IMG/VR virus record: IMGVR_UViG_3300027973_000083
Coordinates: 1 to 44,374 of that record
DNA from: a virus
DNA: 44,374 nt
Reading direction: 5' to 3' (one strand)
The position numbers were made by a program, and so were the translations under genes. Of the stretch, positions 32,297 through 38,379 are shown in pieces. The notes beneath the pieces are model-generated. The model was not told the origin of the DNA. It saw only the letters and a program-made list of their open reading frames with translations, and made no database searches. The number at the start of each line of letters is the position of its first letter. The stretch's first letter is position 1.

Positions 32297-32325
32297 AGTC
32301 TTATCACTTAAAGAAAGGTCAAATA

Positions 32326-32445
32326 ATGACACTTGATGAATACAAGCAAATGGTAGAGGCTCAACGCCTTGCCTCATTAGGTAAAGGCTTAGAAGCCCTA
32401 ATGAAATCAAAAGCAATACAAGACAAAATGAAAGAAGGAAAATAA
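32326..32445 (+). CDS. 39-residue helical peptide
   Basis: MTLDEYKQMVEAQRLASLGK start, basic end KMKEGK. AAAGAAAGG ribosome site, TAATG overlap with the next gene. Confidence 0.55.
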   Translation: MTLDEYKQMVEAQRLASLGKGLEALMKSKAIQDKMKEGK

Positions 32446-32645
32446 TGTCAGCAAATGTTTACACAATCGAAAACCTACTTGTAGGAAAAACTTATCACTC
32501 AAAAACTTTGACAGGTGAAATCGTATCTGCTCAAATCCACCCTAAAGCGGTTTGGTATGAAGGCGCAGAGGCTTATCTTGTAGAAGTACGCAAGCCTTAT
32601 GGCGGTTATACTTATCGCACTCTTGCCGTAAAGGTTGGTGACTAA
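32445..32645 (+). CDS. small beta-rich protein
   Basis: 66 residues; LLVGKTYHSKTLTGEIVSAQ then YTYRTLAVKVGD, an SH3-like barrel pattern. Contains a TGTCAG at its start that lacks a good -10, so I do not call a promoter there. Confidence 0.55.
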   Translation: MSANVYTIENLLVGKTYHSKTLTGEIVSAQIHPKAVWYEGAEAYLVEVRKPYGGYTYRTLAVKVGD

Positions 32646-32801
32646 ATGATAAACTCAGTTATGTCGATACCCTGCGAGGAATGCCACTCAACAGGTTTAA
32701 TCTTTTTTGGCGATAATGATAATTTCGATGTCGAAACTTGCGTATGCGATTTCGGTATGGAACAAGACTTAAACTTATTTAACACCCCCGAAGTAAACTA
32801 A
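32646..32801 (+). CDS. small Cys protein, zinc-binding-like
   Basis: 51 residues; IPCEECHSTG and ETCVCDFG resemble half of a DnaJ-type CxxCxG zinc finger. Starts directly after the previous stop. Confidence 0.55.
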   Translation: MINSVMSIPCEECHSTGLIFFGDNDNFDVETCVCDFGMEQDLNLFNTPEVN

Positions 32802-32820
32802 AGAATAGGAAATAAAATAA

Positions 32821-33027
32821 ATGACTAAAGTAGAACACACACTAAAGTTCGTAACCGAATTTGATGAAACTCATCCAATTGCGATGGAAGCACTTGCTAT
32901 CCCTCACTCAGAATTAATTGCTATGCTTGAAAGAATGCTAAAAGATTTACTTGTGCCTGCTATTATACCTGTACTTGATGAAATCAATGCTAACGGGTCC
33001 TACGCAATTCTAAAGGTGGCCGAATAA
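32821..33027 (+). CDS. small helical protein
   Basis: 68 residues; a central helix rich in Leu/Met (LIAMLERMLKDLLVPAIIPV). AGGAAATAAAATAA upstream. TAATG overlap with the next gene. Confidence 0.55.
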   Translation: MTKVEHTLKFVTEFDETHPIAMEALAIPHSELIAMLERMLKDLLVPAIIPVLDEINANGSYAILKVAE

Positions 33028-33119
33028 TGAGCGACTATTTAGACTACATTGATGAAATCTATGAAGAATTAGTAGATGAATTTGGACACGAATCAGAAAG
33101 CGAGTGTACTCACAAATGA
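33027..33119 (+). CDS. 30-residue acidic peptide
   Basis: MSDYLDYIDEIYEELVDEFG start, end ECTHK. Similar to the N-terminus of the peptide at 40122 (IDDLINEIYESN). Overlaps neighbours by 1 and 4 bases. Confidence 0.45.
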   Translation: MSDYLDYIDEIYEELVDEFGHESESECTHK

Positions 33120-33298
33120 TGACACGAAAAGACTATATCGCAACTGCTGATATTCTTAGCAATTATTCTTTTGGTATGGACTCTTTACTATTTGCAAATA
33201 TCGTAAATGATTTTGTTGATATGTTTGAAAAAGATAACGAAAGATTTAATGCTGATAAATTTATTGAAGCATCAATGACAATTGGTGGCAACGATTAA
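33116..33298 (+). CDS. small hypothetical protein
   Basis: 60 residues from ATG 33116, which overlaps the previous TGA. Helical, acidic (IVNDFVDMFEKDNERFNADK). Followed at 13 bases by a CCTGAGCA element. Confidence 0.55.
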   Translation: MMTRKDYIATADILSNYSFGMDSLLFANIVNDFVDMFEKDNERFNADKFIEASMTIGGND

Positions 33299-33310
33299 AT
33301 AAAATAAAAT

Positions 33311-33334
33311 CCTGAGCAAGATCTAAAACTGCTC
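33311..33334 (+). repeat. CCTGAGCA 3-prime element, copy 1
   Basis: CCTGAGCA and ACTGCTC flank an A-rich centre; GAGCA pairs with TGCTC. Lies 13 bases after a stop codon. Confidence 0.75.
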
Positions 33335-33475
33335 AAAGATTTTCCTAGCGTGTCGTCCACAGGTTATCCACAAGTCATTTAAGAAGTTATTTACGACACG
33401 CCCGAAATTTTGTGAATTTTATCACATAGATTGAGCGTCTTACTATTTGGAATTACTCAGCAGTAGGTAGATAAA

Positions 33476-33497
33476 TGTCAGCCCAAAATGATAGGAT
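33476..33497 (+). promoter_or_regulatory. TGTCAG-N10-TAGGAT promoter
   Basis: Box 33476-33481, -10 33492-33497, TGA before the -10. Drives the operon from 33531. Confidence 0.65.
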
Positions 33498-33530
33498 TAC
33501 ATAGTAATAAGATAAAGAAAGAAGGCAGAA

Positions 33531-33698
33531 ATGACCGCAGAAACAATAGACCAAAATGAGTTTTATTTTATCAAAGATGAAATGAGATTTTGTTGTGATG
33601 AGTCACAATTTAAGTATGTCTGTAAAGCCCACGGCGAGGCTATGGGTTGCTACTACCACGAGTTTGATTACACAGAGGATTGCGAGGAACAACACTAA
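33531..33698 (+). CDS. small Cys/His protein
   Basis: 55 residues; RFCCDESQFKYVCKAHG then MGCYYHEF and EDCEEQH. Possibly zinc-binding. AAAGAAGG ribosome site; TAATG overlap with next. Confidence 0.55.
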   Translation: MTAETIDQNEFYFIKDEMRFCCDESQFKYVCKAHGEAMGCYYHEFDYTEDCEEQH

Positions 33699-33841
33699 TG
33701 GGATACATTGAGATTTTTAGAATTGACAACGAAGGCGCAGGTTGGATAGACTTGGAGCAAGCAACACCAGATGAGTTATTTAACTTAGAGGTTGGATTGC
33801 TTAATGAAGGCGCACTATTTACCACTAAGGAGAACGACTAA
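33698..33841 (+). CDS. small hypothetical protein
   Basis: 47 residues, acidic (WIDLEQATPDELFNLEVGLL). Coupled at both ends by TAATG. Confidence 0.5.
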   Translation: MGYIEIFRIDNEGAGWIDLEQATPDELFNLEVGLLNEGALFTTKEND

Positions 33842-34056
33842 TGGAATACCTATACGCAGTAACAGTATCGTATGATAGCAAGCCCGTACATTGGACAGGG
33901 CGTTACTCAGACGCACTATCCGCAGTTAATACTTTTAATACTTTTGAGGATTGGGGATTTGCTGATGAGTACGCAACAGTTAATCTTTCAGAGCCTTCAG
34001 GTAAATTACACACTAAGACTTTCTATCGTGAAGGCAGAAGGGTTGTGACTAAGTAA
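33841..34056 (+). CDS. small hypothetical protein
   Basis: 71 residues; beta strand, then a short helix, then beta (YAVTVSYDSKPVHWTGRYSD), ending FYREGRRVVTK. TAATG overlaps on both sides. Confidence 0.55.
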   Translation: MEYLYAVTVSYDSKPVHWTGRYSDALSAVNTFNTFEDWGFADEYATVNLSEPSGKLHTKTFYREGRRVVTK

Positions 34057-34181
34057 TGCCATTATACGAATTTACTACTTTCATAACTATCGAGGCAGAC
34101 AACGAAGAAGATGCCGTCCGTTGGTTTGACTATAAAACCGAAGATTTAGAAACCTATGTCGCAGAAATTGAGGAGAAATAA
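34056..34181 (+). CDS. small strand-helix protein
   Basis: 41 residues. YEFTTFITIEADNEEDAVRW follows a pattern (beta strand, A-[DN]-EE-A helix) that recurs at 37744 (VTVNARNEEEAQ) and 39889 (ITNIKAKNAHHAEA), suggesting a small repeated fold in this phage. Confidence 0.5.
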   Translation: MPLYEFTTFITIEADNEEDAVRWFDYKTEDLETYVAEIEEK

Positions 34182-34183
34182 TA

Positions 34184-34471
34184 ATGGGAAGCGTAACAGC
34201 AATTGGATTAGCAGATAGCGTATTAGATTTAGAAACGCAGTTAGCCTATCACTTACAAGGTAATCACTACCCACCCGTACCACTTTCTATGGTACAACCT
34301 TGTATTGATGCTATTGACGCATACTATGATGAGGACTATGACCGATTTATTGCTATGCCCGAAGGCGTATTCTATAAGGGTATGAGTCACGCACCTGCCC
34401 ACGCTATTGTAGATCAACACCACCTATCTTGGTTCATTGACCCAGTAGATGAATACGAGGATAACGAATAA
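34184..34471 (+). CDS. hypothetical protein
   Basis: 95 residues, acidic and Tyr/His-rich (IDAIDAYYDEDYDRFIAMPE, then HAPAHAIVDQHH). GAGGAGAAATAATA upstream; TAATG overlap downstream. No family recognised. Confidence 0.55.
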   Translation: MGSVTAIGLADSVLDLETQLAYHLQGNHYPPVPLSMVQPCIDAIDAYYDEDYDRFIAMPEGVFYKGMSHAPAHAIVDQHHLSWFIDPVDEYEDNE

Positions 34472-34665
34472 TGTCTAAGGGCTATAAAGTAAGCATGTAT
34501 CATGAGTTTTATCTTGAAACTACCGACATTGAAGAGGTAATGAAAAATTACCAATTCCCTGATTTTTGCGACTGCGAGTCTATCATTGGCGAGCCTGAAT
34601 TTCTAATCAACAGTAACTCATGGGTAGAAATGTCAGACTCAGAATTAGATGCGGAGTTCGCATGA
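34471..34665 (+). CDS. small hypothetical protein
   Basis: 64 residues; YKVSMYHEFYLETTDIEEVM repeats the strand-helix pattern of its neighbours. CDCESI may bind metal. Overlaps the next start (ATGATGA). Confidence 0.5.
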   Translation: MSKGYKVSMYHEFYLETTDIEEVMKNYQFPDFCDCESIIGEPEFLINSNSWVEMSDSELDAEFA

Positions 34666-34787
34666 TGACAATAAATAAATGCCCTTGTGATGAACACGAC
34701 TGCCTTAATCAAGATGACTACACGAAGGACGGGGACACTTGCGAAGAGTGTTTTATGGATTGCGTAGAAATAGATGAGGATGAGTAA
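34662..34787 (+). CDS. 41-residue Cys-rich acidic protein
   Basis: NKCPCDEHDCLNQDD, then DTCEECFMDCVE: six Cys and one His in 30 residues, a probable zinc-binding mini-protein. ATG 34662 or 34665. Confidence 0.5.
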   Translation: MMTINKCPCDEHDCLNQDDYTKDGDTCEECFMDCVEIDEDE

Positions 34788-34964
34788 ATGCCGTCTAAAG
34801 CACCAACCGCACTTTCTTCAAAACACTTAGGTCAAAGTAGGTATCAAGGACAAAGTAAAATGTCAGAACTTAAAATGCTTTACTCAAAAGGCAATGGCTA
34901 TGAAGGTCGCTATGACTTTCCAGTAACAGTAACGAAAATTGAAGATAAGGATAATAATGCCTGA
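34788..34964 (+). CDS. small basic protein
   Basis: 58 residues; KHLGQSRYQGQSKMSELKML. Starts directly after the previous stop and overlaps the next gene by 8 bases. Confidence 0.5.
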   Translation: MPSKAPTALSSKHLGQSRYQGQSKMSELKMLYSKGNGYEGRYDFPVTVTKIEDKDNNA

Positions 34965-35202
34965 TACAATGAAAACTATGAAATTGATCCACGCAGATAA
35001 CTTAACACCAGACCAAGTAATGCTTGGTGATTTAATTAAAGTTGATGAGGACATTGTTGAAGTAATTTTTATTGAAAGTGATTCTACTGGAGATAACTAT
35101 GACATACAAACTCAAAACGAATTTGGTGAAAAAGAAGTTAATCAGTATAGTTACACTGATACAATTCCTCTCTATGTTTTTGTAGATGAGCATGACGAGT
35201 AA
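34957..35202 (+). CDS. small acidic beta-rich protein
   Basis: 81 residues from ATG 34957 (AAGGAT upstream). VMLGDLIKVDEDIVEVIFIE is SH3-like. Ends the third chain. Confidence 0.55.
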   Translation: MPDTMKTMKLIHADNLTPDQVMLGDLIKVDEDIVEVIFIESDSTGDNYDIQTQNEFGEKEVNQYSYTDTIPLYVFVDEHDE

Positions 35203-35315
35203 TAAGAATTAATTTTGTGTGCTTCCCCGCACAAAATTTTCCTAGCGTGTCGATGTGAGATTGATCACAGATTTAAGATTTGACATTTTAAGACGATGTA
35301 TGCTAAGATTAGTTT
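35203..35315 (+). promoter_or_regulatory. intergenic cassette 4: hairpin, palindrome, leaderless promoter
   Basis: TTTTGTGTGC-TTCCCC-GCACAAAA then TTTTCC (about 35214-35241) looks like an intrinsic terminator. Then CCTAGCGTGTCG (35241-35252), TGTGAGATTGATCACA (35254-35269), and a promoter TTGACA (35280-35285), N18, TAAGAT (35304-35309). ATG 35316 follows 6 bases later with no Shine-Dalgarno. Confidence 0.7.
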
Positions 35316-35459
35316 ATGACAACAAAGAAAAACGCTGAGGAATTACGCAGACTTATGGAACTCCGTAGGTCTAACGCTGCCTCTGCCGTACCTTCTAAAA
35401 AGGCTTACAACCGTAAGAAATGTCAGTCCGAACTGCTACAATTAAAATATAACAAATAA
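35316..35459 (+). CDS. 47-residue basic protein, leaderless
   Basis: MTTKKNAEELRRLMELRRSN start, then KKAYNRKKC. Highly basic, possibly nucleic-acid binding. TAAGAT is exactly 6 bases before the ATG. Its 3-prime end contains the next promoter. Confidence 0.55.
   Translation: MTTKKNAEELRRLMELRRSNAASAVPSKKAYNRKKCQSELLQLKYNK
35421..35442 (+). promoter_or_regulatory. TGTCAG-N10-TACAAT promoter inside a coding end
   Basis: Box 35421-35426, spacer TCCGAACTGC, -10 35437-35442. It lies within the last codons of the preceding gene, which read CQSELLQ. Confidence 0.65.
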
Positions 35460-35475
35460 GAAAGGTCGCCCCACT

Positions 35476-35652
35476 ATGACATTCGAAAACGATGAAATCT
35501 ATGATGAATACTACGCAACAACCTGCCCTGAATGTAAAGAAAATGCCGTTGACGCATATGAAGAAAAGTGTACACACTGCTTACTTGAAGAAATGTCTTA
35601 TACCTATAATGAAGACATTGCCTTAGAGATGAGCCTTGGTCTTGACTACTAA
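35476..35652 (+). CDS. small zinc-ribbon protein
   Basis: 58 residues; TTCPECKENAVDAYEEKCTHC is a typical CxxC-x14-CxxC zinc ribbon, followed by an acidic tail. AAAGGTCGCC upstream. Confidence 0.6.
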   Translation: MTFENDEIYDEYYATTCPECKENAVDAYEEKCTHCLLEEMSYTYNEDIALEMSLGLDY

Positions 35653-36376
35653 TACCCTTAAACTAAAAAGATCTAACGATAGAAAGGTGGCTAATCTTGT
35701 CACAAAAAATGGAAAGCAAGCCGCAATTGCCAACACCTTCGGATTACCTGCTGGAAAGGCTTTCTCGTGTCCTGGTGCCACTGGTGTTTGTGAAAGCGTA
35801 TGCTACGCAGGAAAACTCGAAAAGATCTTCCCTGGAGTAAGAACTAACTTACTACACAATTGGGCCCTGCTAAAAGACGCAGACTATTTAACTATGCTTA
35901 ATCTCATTGCTGAGATGATTGCTGAGTTTAAGGCTGATTGTGTAAAAAAGAATGCGCCTATGCTATTCCGTATTCACTGGGACGGTGACTTCTTTAATGA
36001 TACTTATACCACTGCCTGGTCCGATGTGATCAAACTTAATCCTGATATTCAATTCTGGGTTTACACTCGTGTTAAGTCTGCTGCTCTCATCCTTAAGGAT
36101 ATTGAAAACCTGTCTCTTTACTTTAGCACTGATAGTGAGAATGTAAAAACTGGTGTTGATCTAAAAATTAATCAAGGTGTTCGTTTAGCATACCTTGCTA
36201 AGAATTTTGCTATTGGCCAAACAGATATGAAAGAAATGATTGGTAAGCCTGGTGCTAAGTGTCCTGAAAATCTAAAATCAATTCCACTTATCTCAACTAA
36301 TGGAAGCGCTTGCGTTTCTTGCGGATTGTGTGTATACTCTAAAGCAGACATAGTTTTTTCTGCTACTAAGAAATGA
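35642..36376 (+). CDS. Cys-cluster protein with CxxxCYA motif
   Basis: About 244 residues from TTG 35642 (TTG 35636 also possible), overlapping the zinc-ribbon gene. FSCPGATGVCESVCYAGK around residue 42 and CPEN...GSACVSCGLCVYSKAD at the end give two Cys clusters; RIHWDGDFFNDTY and YFSTDSENVKTG lie between. The CxxxCYA form recalls phage proteins related to gp37/gp68 (DUF5131) that look radical-SAM-like. Iron-sulfur binding is likely, the reaction unknown. Widespread in phages of Actinobacteria. Confidence 0.6.
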   Translation: MTTNTLKLKRSNDRKVANLVTKNGKQAAIANTFGLPAGKAFSCPGATGVCESVCYAGKLEKIFPGVRTNLLHNWALLKDADYLTMLNLIAEMIAEFKADCVKKNAPMLFRIHWDGDFFNDTYTTAWSDVIKLNPDIQFWVYTRVKSAALILKDIENLSLYFSTDSENVKTGVDLKINQGVRLAYLAKNFAIGQTDMKEMIGKPGAKCPENLKSIPLISTNGSACVSCGLCVYSKADIVFSATKK

Positions 36377-36381
36377 GATAA

Positions 36382-36450
36382 ATGAAAATTGCATTTGTAA
36401 TGATACTGACGTACATTGTTATTATTACTTTTTTTTCAAGTCCCCGCTGA
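36382..36450 (+). CDS. 22-residue membrane peptide
   Basis: MKIAFVMILTYIVIITFFSS, one hydrophobic span. GAGATAA precedes the ATG. Could be a chance reading frame, but similar membrane peptides end other chains (31973). Confidence 0.35.
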   Translation: MKIAFVMILTYIVIITFFSSPR

Positions 36451-36706
36451 AAAGTGGAGGGCCTAGCAAAATCCTAGCGCAAAACTTTTGGTTTGTCAAG
36501 CATTTACGATGTGTTTAAGATCACACCCAAAACCCCTCCCGATTTGACATTTATGACATTTTTGTGCTACACTTATACTATAAACAAAACAAAGTAAAAC
36601 TAAATAAACAGTTCTCACATAATGAGATTATCAGATAATAATTTGATAAATGTCAGTAGGAAATGTTATACTTAGGTATTACCCAAACAGAAAAGGAAAA
36701 ACAAAA
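36451..36706 (+). promoter_or_regulatory. intergenic cassette 5 with stacked promoters
   Basis: Two CCTAGC motifs (36461 and 36473 on), GGTTTGTCAAG (36490 on), imperfect palindrome TGTGTTTAAGATCACA (36510-36525), TTGACA-N18-TACACT (36543-36572), then TGTCAG-N10-TATACT (36651-36672). AAAAGGAAAAAC precedes ATG 36707. A short alternative start at 36650 would lie on the promoter, so I reject it. Confidence 0.65.
36651..36672 (+). promoter_or_regulatory. TGTCAG-N10-TATACT promoter
   Basis: Box 36651-36656, spacer TAGGAAATGT, -10 36667-36672. Confidence 0.7.
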
Positions 36707-36874
36707 ATGGCAGTAACAAACGCAACTTACAAGGTAGGCGACCTATACACTTCACAGAAGTCAAAGGTAACAGGTACTATCCAAGAAATCTCACCAAGCA
36801 AGGACGGACAATCAGTTCGTATCAAGTTAGATGTCAATGGCGCAACACGCTACACAACTTGGACAGCCAAGTAA
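36707..36874 (+). CDS. small beta-barrel-like protein
   Basis: 55 residues; ATYKVGDLYTSQKSKVTGTI, then VRIKLDVNGATRYTTWTAK: an SH3/OB-like sheet. AAGGA ribosome site. A monocistronic unit, followed by its own CCTGAGCA element. Confidence 0.6.
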   Translation: MAVTNATYKVGDLYTSQKSKVTGTIQEISPSKDGQSVRIKLDVNGATRYTTWTAK

Positions 36875-36888
36875 TCTAATTACTTATT

Positions 36889-36914
36889 CCTGAGCAAGAA
36901 TTAAAAAGGCTCAC
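36889..36914 (+). repeat. CCTGAGCA 3-prime element, copy 2
   Basis: TGAGC and GCTCA pair; 15 bases after the stop codon and 6 bases before the next TGTCAG box. Confidence 0.7.
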
Positions 36915-36919
36915 TTAAA

Positions 36920-36941
36920 TGTCAGACCCCCACGCTATAAT
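36920..36941 (+). promoter_or_regulatory. TGTCAG-N10-TATAAT promoter
   Basis: Box 36920-36925, spacer ACCCCCACGC, perfect -10 36936-36941. Drives 36978. Confidence 0.8.
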
Positions 36942-36977
36942 AGATAAATACCCCACAAACAGAAAAGAGATAAAAAG

Positions 36978-37400
36978 ATGGCAAGAGCAAAAGCAATAAA
37001 TGTAAAAATCCCAACAGTTCGTGTAATCGCAGGATTAGAGGAAGCACTAACTAAGTTAGAGGCAGACTACGCAACACAAGAACAAAAAGAAGCAGAGTTC
37101 CAAATTGCTTACAAGGCTTGGCAGACAGAATTGGGAAAGTGGGCTATTGCTCATTTCTCAAAGGCTGAAAACCTCCGCACTAACTATCGTTCTTGGAACG
37201 AAACACTAAATGTTGATTTTGACATCAAGACAAAGGAAACAGACTTTCCAACAGAACCTGAAAAGGATTTTGAGGTTATTCACTCCAGCACTTATCGTGA
37301 GTCAAAGAAAGAAATGGCTAATGCTATTCGTATTCTAAAGATGACAGATGAGGAAACAGTAAATACCTCAACCTACAACGCAATCGCTCAGTACCTATAA
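36978..37400 (+). CDS. helical hypothetical protein
   Basis: 140 residues; long charged helices (LEEALTKLEADYATQEQKEA, then FQIAYKAWQTELGKWAIAHF). AAAAGAGA upstream. Monocistronic between two 3-prime elements. Might be a DNA-associated or inhibitor protein; no family recognised. Confidence 0.6.
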   Translation: MARAKAINVKIPTVRVIAGLEEALTKLEADYATQEQKEAEFQIAYKAWQTELGKWAIAHFSKAENLRTNYRSWNETLNVDFDIKTKETDFPTEPEKDFEVIHSSTYRESKKEMANAIRILKMTDEETVNTSTYNAIAQYL

Positions 37401-37438
37401 ATAATTAGGGTAGGAGGCTCAGAGCCTCTCCTAACTCT

Positions 37439-37464
37439 CCTGAGTATGAGATTAAACTGCTCAC
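37439..37464 (+). repeat. CCTGAGTA 3-prime element, copy 3
   Basis: CCTGAGTA start, AAACTGCTCAC end, follows the stem at 37411. Confidence 0.65.
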
Positions 37465-37657
37465 ATAATTAAATAAGTGTAGGGGTTCCAGAATAAGGAT
37501 CCTGCCTCTACATCACCTAAGTAAGTGTATAAACTGCTGAACCACGACCACAGAAATGCGTGGCTAAATAAATAGAGTGGAGAATTCGCCAGGCTGATTA
37601 GGGCGATCATAGAAATACTATAGAGTCAGTTCACACCAACTGTAAGAGGTGTAAATA

Positions 37658-37683
37658 CCTGAGTATGTATCAAAACTGCTCAC
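37658..37683 (+). repeat. CCTGAGTA element, copy 5
   Basis: CCTGAGTA start, AAAACTGCTCAC end; 7 bases before the TGTCAG box at 37691. A weaker copy 4 lies at about 37515-37541. Confidence 0.65.
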
Positions 37684-37690
37684 CTAAATT

Positions 37691-37712
37691 TGTCAGTGGT
37701 ACCCAGTACAAT
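37691..37712 (+). promoter_or_regulatory. TGTCAG-N10-TACAAT promoter
   Basis: Box 37691-37696, spacer TGGTACCCAG, -10 37707-37712. Confidence 0.7.
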
Positions 37713-37743
37713 TGAATTAACCAACTACAGAAAGAGGCCCCTT

Positions 37744-38172
37744 ATGGACCAGCAAGTAAGCACACCAGCACCAACAGTTAATGAAACACAAGAATTTCTT
37801 CGTGACTCTTTAGCCAAGACAACATTGCGTGTAACACAATTAGAAGAGCACATCCAAAAAGTAACTCAGCGCTCATATCAAGATTCTGCAGATAAAAATC
37901 GTATGGTTGAATCAATGCAAGAATGGACTCTTTGTGAATTAGAAAACCAAGACATCACAGAAGAGCAAGCCGAAGCAATTGCAGAAATTATGGGCTTTGA
38001 ATTAACAAAAGAATTCGAAGTTGAAGTTACTGTTATGTACTCAGTGACTGTTAATGCTCGCAATGAAGAAGAAGCACAAAATGCAATTCACGATATTGAT
38101 TTTGATACTGTGCAATACAATTCAGATTCAATTGGGTATCTATCGTCTTCAATTGATAGAATAGATATTTAG
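37744..38172 (+). CDS. coiled-coil plus strand-helix protein
   Basis: 142 residues from ATG 37744 (AAAGAGG upstream). Residues 18-75 form a coiled coil (LAKTTLRVTQLEEHIQKVTQ); the C-terminal VEVTVMYSVTVNARNEEEAQ repeats the fold seen in smaller early proteins. Function unknown. Confidence 0.6.
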   Translation: MDQQVSTPAPTVNETQEFLRDSLAKTTLRVTQLEEHIQKVTQRSYQDSADKNRMVESMQEWTLCELENQDITEEQAEAIAEIMGFELTKEFEVEVTVMYSVTVNARNEEEAQNAIHDIDFDTVQYNSDSIGYLSSSIDRIDI

Positions 38173-38190
38173 TAGGGGGCTACTAATAAA

Positions 38191-38214
38191 CCTGAGCACG
38201 TTTAAAAACTGCTC
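38191..38214 (+). repeat. CCTGAGCA 3-prime element, copy 6
   Basis: GAGCA pairs with TGCTC across an A/T centre; 18 bases after a stop codon. Confidence 0.75.
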
Positions 38215-38328
38215 CTCTTTTCCCTCAAAATTTTCCTAGCGTGTCGGTGTGATATTTATCACATATGTTTAAGATCACATTTAAGAAATGTCCGAATTGC
38301 CCTATGTCTGGCTATACGATTTGACTTA

Positions 38329-38350
38329 TGTCAGCCCATACTGCTATACT
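38329..38350 (+). promoter_or_regulatory. TGTCAG-N10-TATACT promoter with a -35
   Basis: Box 38329-38334, spacer CCCATACTGC, -10 38345-38350; TTGACT at 38321. Confidence 0.75.
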
Positions 38351-38379
38351 TGAAATTCAACAACAGAAAGAAGGAAATC

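Larger units (their letters stand above)
32066..32325 (+). promoter_or_regulatory. intergenic cassette 2: DnaA box, two palindromes, two promoters
   Basis: In order: CCTAGC (32072 on), DnaA box TTATCCACA (32084-32092), TGTGAGATTAATCACA (32110-32125), CGACACGCC (32128-32136), promoter TTGACT-N17-TATACT (32147-32175), TGTGAGATAAATCACA (32231-32246), and TGTCAG-N10-TAAGAT (32275-32296). TTAGC/AAATAAGTG repeats flank the second palindrome. AAAGAAAGG precedes ATG 32326. Confidence 0.7.
33299..33530 (+). promoter_or_regulatory. intergenic cassette 3 with inverted repeat around a DnaA box
   Basis: CCTGAGCA...ACTGCTC element (33311-33334); CCTAGCGTGTCG (33344-33355); DnaA box TTATCCACA (33364-33372); ACGACACGCC (33393 on), whose reverse complement matches the GCGTGTCGT to its left, giving a 9-base inverted repeat; palindrome TGTGAATTTTATCACA (33411-33426); and promoter TGTCAG-N10-TAGGAT (33476-33497). 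Confidence 0.7.
37401..37690 (+). ncRNA. candidate structured noncoding RNA region
   Basis: 290 bases without a gene. A strong stem TAGGAGGCTC/GAGCCTCTCCTA (37411-37433, with a 2-base bulge) opens it. Then come CCTGAGTA elements at 37439-37464 and 37658-37683, a variant at about 37515-37541, and short stems CCACG/CGTGG (37542 on) and TCGCC/GGGCGA (37587 on). Several half-repeats (AAATAAATAGAG, GTAAGAGGTGTAAA) follow. It ends at the next TGTCAG promoter. Either a multi-hairpin RNA or a long processed 3-prime region. Confidence 0.4.
38173..38379 (+). promoter_or_regulatory. intergenic cassette 6
   Basis: Small stem AGTAG-GGGG-CTACT (38171 on), CCTGAGCA element (38191-38214), CCTAGCGTGTCG (38235-38246), palindrome TGTGATATTTATCACA (38248-38263), a half palindrome with AAGATCACA (38265 on), then TTGACT (38321-38326) and TGTCAG-N10-TATACT (38329-38350). 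TTGACT to TATACT is 18 bases, so both promoter types coincide. Confidence 0.75.

Noticed and set aside
32449-32470. Eleventh TGTCAG promoter at the start of the 32445 gene
   Set aside because: The -10 would be CACAAT and the site lies inside a coupled operon.
36650-36706. Longer start for the 36707 gene
   Set aside because: It would begin on the TGTCAG promoter; AAGGA supports ATG 36707.
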